DNA from: Pedobacter sp. Hv1
Lineage (GTDB): Bacteria; Bacteroidota; Bacteroidia; Sphingobacteriales; Sphingobacteriaceae
Direction of reading: 5' to 3'
Assembly (NCBI RefSeq): GCF_001412215.1
Contig: NZ_LLWP01000001.1
Span: 1 to 64,000, forward strand
DNA length: 64,000 nt
Both the position numbers and the translations under genes were made by a program. Under the pieces are notes generated by a model. It searched no databases and was not told the origin of the DNA. It saw nothing but the letters and a program-made list of their open reading frames with translations. The first letter of the stretch is position 1. Each line of letters opens with the position of its first letter. This document shows, piece after piece, positions 57,033 to 64,000 of the stretch.

Positions 57033-59678
57033 TTACTTACTACCTTTTGAAATCCAGTCGGCTGGCTTCTCATCTTTTAAATAATAATCAAACCATTGTT
57101 CTATTCGACTTGTAATATCCTGCTGGGTAATTGGATTGCTTATAACATGACCTTCGTTTGGATATAATAACATGGTGCTTTTTTTTCCTAGTCTTCGAAG
57201 CGCTAAATAATATTCCATACTTTGGTGAGGATCAACCTGAAGGTCATTTTGCCCACTCCATAAAAGAACTGGGGTACGAATATTTTGAACATGGGCTATA
57301 GGAGAATTAGCTTGATATGCCAAGGGTATTTCATATGGCGTTCCTCCCATATTCCATTGTTCACCTTCAAAACGCCACATATCAGGCCTTCCAGATCTCT
57401 GACCTAGCGTATGATAAAAACTGTTAAGGTCAGTTATTGCACCGCTTGCTATCGCAGTAGCGAACAATTGCGTTTGTGTAATAATAAATGCAGTTTCGTA
57501 CCCGCCAAATGAGTGTCCAATCAATCCGATTTTAATTGGGTTTACCAGACCTTTTTCAATGATTTTTTTTGTAGCTGAAATAACACAGTCTGCTGCGGAA
57601 AGCCCTGGAGATCCTTTCTCAAGCGAGATATCTGGTAAAAAAACAAAGTATCCCTGAGAAGTAAAAATATTGCTATTAAATCCGCCTTCATTTCTATAGG
57701 TGGGCTTAACATAAATATGAAGTTCATTGGACTGAATTTCATAAATGTTAACAATCATTGGATATTTTTTGAGGGGATCATAATTAGCTGGGTAAATTAG
57801 CACCCCTTTTAACTTTTGTCCTTGAGAATTATTATATTCTATCAATTCTGATTTACTCCAAAAATACTTTTCCTGCTGTAGATTACTCTTGAAAAAAGCG
57901 ATGGGCTTAATGGAAGTACTTGTTGACATTAATCGGGGGGAGAGATCAAATCTTTGTTCTCTAAAGAATATCCTTCCCATTTTTAAACTGTAATTTAATT
58001 CATCAACGTAACTATCTCCGTATACGATTGGCTTTTCACCACTATTGCTGCTCCACTTGTAATATCCTGTTTTTCCATCTTCACCTTTTGCTCTCAAAAA
58101 CAAGATTTTAGTCATATCAAAAGTTTCAATTAGTGGCCCGTCATAGGTATAACTCTGTCCAGTTTTGTTTGGGACATTAGCTATACGATAGCTAATCCCA
58201 GCTTCTCGTCCCCGCGTCAATCTTTTACAAGATGCCCCGTCGGGTGTGATTGCCCAAACATCATATTGGTCATAAAGTAAAATCTCTTTATCGGCAATGC
58301 TCCATCCTGGGTTGCCATAAACAAATTCAGGGATTAGACTTCTTACTTTGCCGGTAAATTTGACTTCGATATTTGCCGTGATATTGGTATGGTGCTTAGT
58401 GGAAAAATTATAAACCCACCAATTGTTGTCTTTAAAATACGCAAAATATTTTCCGCTTGGAGAAGGATTAAGCGTGCCCCTGATATAAGGTTGGTTCTTT
58501 AAAAGGATATTTTTTTCAAAAGTTTTAAAGTTCATAACGTAAAAATCCCTCGTGCCACCATCATTTTTGAACTGAGGTTCATATTCCTCTGGATTTGATA
58601 AAATAGCATTTTCTAAATTCCCATTAAGTGTGACCTTAGGGAGTTCATTTGATGTTATGGGACTAATTTGGTTTGATAGCGGTAACCACAAAGCCATTTT
58701 AGGTTGTGTCTGAAAATTTCCCTCTCTCTGTTGTTGCTTAAAAGTTCGTTTGTCGTTTGTATTCCAAATCTCAACTTTTGAGATTTGTTTTTTTTTTGGA
58801 TTATCTACTTCTGTTTGAAAATAGAAGAATACCCTTTGCAAATCGTCGGAAATCGATATGCGGTTAAAGGTTTCATAGACGATGGTGGCGTTAATTGGAA
58901 AGTTTGGTGCTGATTTTGGATTAATTTGATATAACTTATCTTGTCCCAAGATATAATAAGAAATGGCAGTAATGGTCTTATCAGTAGCTTGACTAAGGAA
59001 AATAAACGAACGACCATCCTTATTCCACGTAAGACCAGTAAAATAATCTACGCTGTCAATTACTAAATTCTTTGTATCATTTAGATGTTTAAGATTAATA
59101 AGTGATAACGCACTTTTGTTATTGATAAAAGTAGAGAAAACAAGCTGGTGGCCATTTGGACTGACCAAGAAATTAGTTACATCACCAATTTTTTTATATG
59201 AGTCTCCAATTAAAGAACGAATGATTAGGTTATTTTTTTGATTCCCAGGCATCAACATAATCAACTGATCTGTTTGCTCACAGTAGGTGAATTGTTTTGC
59301 CATAGATATAGTTTCCTTCTTTCCAGTTTTCAAATTTAGAATTGCTATTTCTTCTCCAATTTGACATATAAAAGAACCATTTTTGGTAAAGGACGCATTG
59401 TCGCCACCTGCAAAAATGTAGGTTTTATTGTTCTGAATATTTCGAACAAATAGGGTGTCGTTACCATTTTCATAAGTCATTTTATAACTTGCCCATTCTT
59501 CATCAGGAGAAATTTTATCTAAATGAGCTTCTCCCCATAAGTTATACTCAGAAGACTGCAATTCCTTTTTTTGTATTACCTGCCCAAATGAAGGGCAGGT
59601 AAATACTGTCAAAATTGATAGCAATACGAATTGAAACAACCAGAAAAATAAATTCTGTTGTACTTTGATAAATGTCAT
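57033..59678 (-). CDS. Exported S9-family prolyl-oligopeptidase-type serine peptidase
   Basis: This 881-residue protein has a signal peptide (FFWLFQFVLLSILTVFTCPSF, ending near FGQ). A beta-propeller-type N-terminal region (about 45-600) acts as a gate, and a C-terminal alpha/beta-hydrolase domain carries the triad Ser723 (GHSFGG), Asp812 (GQNDLQV) and His844 (NEGHV). Such enzymes trim short peptides in the periplasm. Directly after a SusD/SusC pair, it probably breaks down peptides imported by that pair. Confidence 0.93.
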   Translation of the reverse strand: MTFIKVQQNLFFWLFQFVLLSILTVFTCPSFGQVIQKKELQSSEYNLWGEAHLDKISPDEEWASYKMTYENGNDTLFVRNIQNNKTYIFAGGDNASFTKNGSFICQIGEEIAILNLKTGKKETISMAKQFTYCEQTDQLIMLMPGNQKNNLIIRSLIGDSYKKIGDVTNFLVSPNGHQLVFSTFINNKSALSLINLKHLNDTKNLVIDSVDYFTGLTWNKDGRSFIFLSQATDKTITAISYYILGQDKLYQINPKSAPNFPINATIVYETFNRISISDDLQRVFFYFQTEVDNPKKKQISKVEIWNTNDKRTFKQQQREGNFQTQPKMALWLPLSNQISPITSNELPKVTLNGNLENAILSNPEEYEPQFKNDGGTRDFYVMNFKTFEKNILLKNQPYIRGTLNPSPSGKYFAYFKDNNWWVYNFSTKHHTNITANIEVKFTGKVRSLIPEFVYGNPGWSIADKEILLYDQYDVWAITPDGASCKRLTRGREAGISYRIANVPNKTGQSYTYDGPLIETFDMTKILFLRAKGEDGKTGYYKWSSNSGEKPIVYGDSYVDELNYSLKMGRIFFREQRFDLSPRLMSTSTSIKPIAFFKSNLQQEKYFWSKSELIEYNNSQGQKLKGVLIYPANYDPLKKYPMIVNIYEIQSNELHIYVKPTYRNEGGFNSNIFTSQGYFVFLPDISLEKGSPGLSAADCVISATKKIIEKGLVNPIKIGLIGHSFGGYETAFIITQTQLFATAIASGAITDLNSFYHTLGQRSGRPDMWRFEGEQWNMGGTPYEIPLAYQANSPIAHVQNIRTPVLLWSGQNDLQVDPHQSMEYYLALRRLGKKSTMLLYPNEGHVISNPITQQDITSRIEQWFDYYLKDEKPADWISKGSK

Positions 59679-59708
59679 AATGATTTTTTTATTTAACTAT
59701 ATCTAATG

Positions 59709-61106
59709 TCAATATCCAGGGTTCTGTGGACGTAAATTAGGGTTGGTGCTAAGCTCCTTTTGAGGAATAGGGAATAGCCGATCAGCACTATTCCATCCTG
59801 GTTTTACGATTGACAAAACTTGATCTAGTTGGTCGTTACGCTTCAAATCAAAGAAACGGTGTCCACGTTCTGTAAAAAGCTCCCAACGTCGTTCCTGCAA
59901 AATTGCTGCTAAGAGATCCGCTTTAGTCAATGCTGGAGTACCACCAAGTCCAGCTCGAAGGCGTATTTTATTCAAATCCTCTTTAGCTCCTGCTAATTTT
60001 TCTTGTTGCGCTCTTGCTTCTGCTCTAATTAGATACTGTTCAGTTAAGCGAAAAACGATAGAATATTCTTTTGAGGCAGTGGTAGTACTTCTTTCTTTAT
60101 ATTTATTAGGATGATACCATGTTGTTGTGCCATTTGTTATAGCTTTAATCCAATTGGATTTGCGTAAGTCGTTACTAGTAAAAGAATTTACTAAATTGGG
60201 ACTTAAACTAACTGCAAGTGGTGGCCCCGAAATAAATATGAAAGTAGCGCCATCTGCGGTATTTTGCCCGGCATTTGCAGATTGCAGCTGCCATAAAGTT
60301 TCTTTGGAACCAATTAGAAAGACATTGTTGATATTATCTTCAAATGAAAAAAGTGTCGTTTCATTTATTAAAGACGAGGCGATATTCTCTGCCTCAATCC
60401 AAGACTTTCCGTAAAGATAAACTCTCGAAAGTAAAGCCTTTGCTGTAGATTGATTTGGCCTTATTTTATTACTACTAATATAATTTAATGGCAGGAGTTC
60501 GATTGACCTTTTTAAATCCTCAATTATCATTGCATAAACTCCCTCGGTCGAAATTCTTGATACATTACTGTTTGTTGTGTAGTTTGACTGAGTTATGTAG
60601 GGAATATCACCAAAAAGATTTACAAGATAAAAATGCAATAAAGCCCGAACAAATAAGGCTTCTCCCTCCAATTGATTCTTCTGCTCAGATGTAAGAGTTT
60701 TACTGTTCCTAACTCCTTCAATTACTAAATTTGAAGAATATATTTGATTATATGTTAGGTTCCAATAGTCTGTTACCGTAGTGTTTGTTGGCAGAAGTGA
60801 GTTATTGAAAAAATTATAATTTGCACTAGATTGATTTGCATAGCTCACCAATTCATCGGAATAAATCGCTAGCTGATTGGAAATACCAAAACTTGTCCCA
60901 GTTAATAGGCCTTTATCCCTCATTTTGGAATAAACATCTGTCATCGCAATTGTTGCTGTTTCATAACTATCAAACACAGCATCGTTTGTTAGTTGCGATT
61001 TTGGCAAATCAACGTCAAGAAAGGATTCGCAAGAACTGAAGCTTAAAGCGATTATTACGCAAACCACAAGAAAATATTTTGTAGAAGAATGATATATAGT
61101 TTTCAT
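59709..61106 (-). CDS. SusD/RagB-family nutrient-binding lipoprotein
   Basis: This 465-residue surface lipoprotein captures a nutrient and closes over the SusC channel. The lipobox is SFSSC near residue 27, followed by ESFLDVDLPKSQLTNDAVF, the typical SusD opening. TPR-like helices and the RagB C-terminal elements (AILQERRWELFTERGHRFFD, DRLFPIPQKELSTNPNLRPQNPGY) are present. It sits between susC (9 bases) and the S9 peptidase (30 bases). Confidence 0.96.
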   Translation of the reverse strand: MKTIYHSSTKYFLVVCVIIALSFSSCESFLDVDLPKSQLTNDAVFDSYETATIAMTDVYSKMRDKGLLTGTSFGISNQLAIYSDELVSYANQSSANYNFFNNSLLPTNTTVTDYWNLTYNQIYSSNLVIEGVRNSKTLTSEQKNQLEGEALFVRALLHFYLVNLFGDIPYITQSNYTTNSNVSRISTEGVYAMIIEDLKRSIELLPLNYISSNKIRPNQSTAKALLSRVYLYGKSWIEAENIASSLINETTLFSFEDNINNVFLIGSKETLWQLQSANAGQNTADGATFIFISGPPLAVSLSPNLVNSFTSNDLRKSNWIKAITNGTTTWYHPNKYKERSTTTASKEYSIVFRLTEQYLIRAEARAQQEKLAGAKEDLNKIRLRAGLGGTPALTKADLLAAILQERRWELFTERGHRFFDLKRNDQLDQVLSIVKPGWNSADRLFPIPQKELSTNPNLRPQNPGY

Positions 61107-61115
61107 ATTAATACA

Positions 61116-64000
61116 TTAAAAGGTTAATTGGATGCCCGCGGTAACAACTTTAAGTGGGGGCAAAAATCCATAGCTGATAAACTCAGGATCGCCATCTTTG
61201 TACTTAGTAAAAGTCAAGAGGTTTTGACCTTGGAGGGATACTTTACACTGAGTACCTTTCAATATTAGTGGTAACTCATAGGAAAGCGAAACATTTTTTA
61301 AACGTATATAGGATGCATCAACAACACTCATATTACTTGCAGAATACAGCGAGCCACTCGTAATTGCACTACTATTATTTCCGGTGGTAAAAATTTGGTA
61401 GGGTCCAGTATCTCCCGATTTCAGCCAACTTTCTAGAACCCTCCAAGGTTGATTCGTCATGTCTCCATTATATCCTATTGGATAGCTGTTATTTTTTTGC
61501 TTAACAAACTGAAAAAGAAAATCTAAATTCCATTTTTTAAAAGTTATCTGATTCTGAATACCTCCAAAATATTTCGGTGTTAAATCTGCTATAGTTTGTT
61601 TGTCCTCTGGAAAAGATATTCTGTTATCATTGTTGACATCTACAAATTCATAGACTCCAGTTTGAGGATTTATACCTTTATACTGATATAATAACTGAAT
61701 ATCTAAAGATTTACCAATGCGATATTGTTGGCTGTATCCCGAGCCTTCCAACCCTGGAAACCGAATGAGTTTGTTCTTGGAAGAACTGATATTCAGGCTT
61801 GTGGTCCAAGTTAAATTCTTAGTCTTTAAGTTTTCTGTACGCAGTGTAAGCTCCAATCCGCTATTTTGCACTGTCGCATCTAAATTGGATTGCAATAACG
61901 TAAAGCCCGTTGTGCCAGGTAATGGTATGCCGACAAGCTGGTTGGACGAACGGTTTTTATACCATGCACCAGTAAAAAATAATCGGTCCTGAAGAAAGCC
62001 TAACTCTAATGCAATTTCTAATTTCCTGTTTGTCTCCCAGGCAAAATTAGGATTATAAAGCCGTGTTGGTTGAAGTCCTATAGTATTACCGTATGCAACT
62101 CCTGAAGTTGCGTATGTATTGAAAAACTGATAATCGCCAATCTGGTCACTACCTGTTATACCATAACTTGCCCTAAGCTTTCCAAAGCTTAACCAAGTAT
62201 TGTCTTTTAAGAAATGTTCATTAGAAAACAACCAAGCAGCGCCTAAAGCACCAAAAGTAGCAAACCGTTTATCAGGGCCAAACCTACTTGACCCATCTCG
62301 TCTGGCCGTGAGATTGACAATGTAACGTTGGTTATAATTGTAATTTACTCGACCGAAAAAGGCTTGATACTTGTATTGCGTAATATCACTGAGTAATACT
62401 CTTACAGTTCTTGCTGCAGCTAGACTATAGATTAGGCTGTTTGAACTAAATCCAGTTCCAGATTGATATAACCTGTCTGTATTCTGACTTTGAATGGTAG
62501 CTCCTAATAGCACATCAATTTTTCCTGCCCTTAACTCTTTACTCCAATTGATTTGGGGTTCAATAATCCAAGATAATCTGTTGGTATTATTAAAAGTTAT
62601 AGTGGAATTTGCACTACTAGGGTTTAATGCAGGATTTCCCATATCAGAAGGAGTTACCCGTGATTCTAGTGTACTAAGATCAGTAAGGCCAAAGCTACTT
62701 TTCACCACCAATCCTGGCAGTAATTCATAAGATAGAATTGTATTTGTTATTAAGTCATTTGTTTTAGCCTCAAATTTAGCCTTTAGGTTTCTCAAAGGAT
62801 TATCCCATGTACCATTTTCCCAGTTCAAATTTCCTTTAGAATCATAGAGTGCTGGAGCATTAGGTGCTAGGGAGCGTGCATCATAGGTAAAATCAAATGA
62901 TGGCTGATCATTGTTCTGTCTGATATAGTTAATTGAAAACGCCATTTTAAACTTATGGTCATCTGATTGATGAGTAAAGCTGGCTTGAACTCCCCCCTTC
63001 CTGTATAGGAAATCACCTGGAAGCACTGTAGATTCAGATCGATAATTGCCACTAATGAGAAATTGACTATTAACGGTTCCACCAGATATTGTTCCCTGAA
63101 TATTGTTGATTTCCGCACTCCCTCCTAGGAGTTCTTTTTGCCAGTCAGTATATCGATTCTGATCCCAAGTATCGTTGATATCATAATCCCATTCATTATA
63201 ATTACTTAAACCATCATTTATAAAGGCCTGTTTACGCATGGTTAGATATTCCTGTGTATTCATAAGCTCCAGAAATTTTGTTACCTGACCAGCACCTTTA
63301 TATGAATTGATTGAGACTTTTGTTTTTCCTGGCTTTCCTTTTTTAGTAGTAACTAATATAACGCCATTTGCACCTCTGGATCCATAGATAGCTGTTGCAT
63401 CTGCATCTTTTAAAACTTCAATACTTTCAACATTATCGGTATTAATACTATTGAGTGGACTCGCAATGGTTGGGAAGCCTGTTGTTGTTTGAAAAGCACC
63501 AATAGGATCCGATGCATAAGGTACACCATCAATAATGTATAATGGAGAATTTCCGTCCGTGCGAATGCTATTTCGACCTCTAATTTTGATATCGAAACCT
63601 CCACCAGGCGTTCCGGTAGACTGAGTGATGTTGACACCTGGCATTCGGCCTTGCATAATTGCCAATACATTATTTACAGGTTGTGTCTCTATATCTTTAG
63701 AAGTAATCCTAGAAATACTACCAGTTCTTTCGCCGTCTTTAACGGTATAATATCCAGCGTTAACCGTTACCTGATCCAATTTTCCAACGGCTACTTCCAT
63801 TCTTAAAGTACCTAAATCTTTAGAGGCTTTTACTTCTTTAATTTGATAACCTAAATAAGAAATTTCCAGCGTGGCATCATCTGCGATATTCTTCAGAGAA
63901 AAAACACCTTCACTATTAGAAGTAGTAACAGCGGTAGTTCCCTTGACTTTTATTGTTGCACCCGCAATAGGCTGACCAGTTTCGTCAACCAATTTACCTG
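61116..64000 (-). CDS. SusC/RagA-family TonB-linked outer-membrane transporter (5' end outside window)
   Basis: About 961 residues are visible; the frame remains open at the right edge, so signal peptide and start are missing. It begins in the carboxypeptidase-like domain (GKLVDETGQPIAGATIKVKG), then has the plug with the SusC hallmark ADATAIYGSRGANGVILVTTKKG and VNITQSTGTPGGGFDIKIRG. The barrel closes with a terminal aromatic (GIQLTF). With the SusD partner and the S9 peptidase after it, uptake of peptides rather than glycans is likely. Confidence 0.96.
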   Translation of the reverse strand, partial: GKLVDETGQPIAGATIKVKGTTAVTTSNSEGVFSLKNIADDATLEISYLGYQIKEVKASKDLGTLRMEVAVGKLDQVTVNAGYYTVKDGERTGSISRITSKDIETQPVNNVLAIMQGRMPGVNITQSTGTPGGGFDIKIRGRNSIRTDGNSPLYIIDGVPYASDPIGAFQTTTGFPTIASPLNSINTDNVESIEVLKDADATAIYGSRGANGVILVTTKKGKPGKTKVSINSYKGAGQVTKFLELMNTQEYLTMRKQAFINDGLSNYNEWDYDINDTWDQNRYTDWQKELLGGSAEINNIQGTISGGTVNSQFLISGNYRSESTVLPGDFLYRKGGVQASFTHQSDDHKFKMAFSINYIRQNNDQPSFDFTYDARSLAPNAPALYDSKGNLNWENGTWDNPLRNLKAKFEAKTNDLITNTILSYELLPGLVVKSSFGLTDLSTLESRVTPSDMGNPALNPSSANSTITFNNTNRLSWIIEPQINWSKELRAGKIDVLLGATIQSQNTDRLYQSGTGFSSNSLIYSLAAARTVRVLLSDITQYKYQAFFGRVNYNYNQRYIVNLTARRDGSSRFGPDKRFATFGALGAAWLFSNEHFLKDNTWLSFGKLRASYGITGSDQIGDYQFFNTYATSGVAYGNTIGLQPTRLYNPNFAWETNRKLEIALELGFLQDRLFFTGAWYKNRSSNQLVGIPLPGTTGFTLLQSNLDATVQNSGLELTLRTENLKTKNLTWTTSLNISSSKNKLIRFPGLEGSGYSQQYRIGKSLDIQLLYQYKGINPQTGVYEFVDVNNDNRISFPEDKQTIADLTPKYFGGIQNQITFKKWNLDFLFQFVKQKNNSYPIGYNGDMTNQPWRVLESWLKSGDTGPYQIFTTGNNSSAITSGSLYSASNMSVVDASYIRLKNVSLSYELPLILKGTQCKVSLQGQNLLTFTKYKDGDPEFISYGFLPPLKVVTAGIQLTF

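Noticed and set aside
1..64000. CRISPR arrays, rRNA, tRNA, intact insertion sequences or an integrase
   Set aside because: No regular direct-repeat arrays, RNA gene signatures, transposase or recombinase motifs were seen on either strand.

Overview
The window looks like a chromosome segment of a Bacteroidota bacterium, most likely a Sphingobacteriaceae member such as Pedobacter. The signs are a SusC/SusD pair, a CTnDOT-type Tra cluster with RteC, an Hc1-type histone-like gene, many AraC-family regulators, several lipoproteins with an SxCKK lipobox, and TAnnTTTG-type promoter elements. No rRNA, tRNA, CRISPR array, intact insertion sequence or integrase was found. All assignments rest on reading the sequence; no database search was run.

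Bases 1-27,300 are an ordinary chromosomal patchwork. They hold an iron/siderophore-type TonB receptor with a PepSY membrane protein, preceded by a possible 19-codon leader ORF and hairpin; a HxlR regulator divergent from an NAD(P)H oxidoreductase; three serine beta-lactamase-fold hydrolases; an S41 protease; an alpha/beta hydrolase; an OsmC protein; an amidohydrolase; a ketopantoate-reductase-like protein; several lipoproteins; and four AraC-type regulators. Short dispersed repeats (REP-like palindromes, near-identical terminators, a twin promoter-like block) are scattered between these genes.

Bases 27,300-36,600 hold a five-gene minus-strand Type I restriction-modification operon, hsdM-hsdS-PIN-DUF262/HNH-hsdR. 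Two extra nuclease-like genes are packed between hsdS and hsdR. Just beyond the 3' end of hsdR lie a 36-codon ORF inside a perfect 13-bp inverted repeat and a strong terminator.

Bases 36,600-54,330 are part of a conjugative transposon. They hold traE, F, G, three TraI/TerB-like paralogues, traJ, K, L and M, rteC, a J-domain protein, an Hc1-like gene and other cargo. No traN-Q, relaxase, coupling protein or integrase is present next to them, so the element looks incomplete or rearranged. Set inside it on the opposite strand (38,432-42,342) is a compact five-gene operon. I read it as an ABC three-component (ABC-3C) conflict system: a small helper or candidate effector, a CTD-like protein, middle component 5, an SMC-like ATPase with a zinc-binding insert, and a DUF2971 protein. 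This is the most interesting system in the window. With the neighbouring restriction operon it forms a defence island on or beside the mobile element.

Bases 54,600-64,000 return to chromosomal genes: a small XRE regulator beside a perfect 20-bp palindrome, a 7TM-LuxR regulator, a GNAT acetyltransferase, and a probable peptide-utilisation locus (SusC-SusD-S9 peptidase-small lipoprotein) that runs off the right edge.
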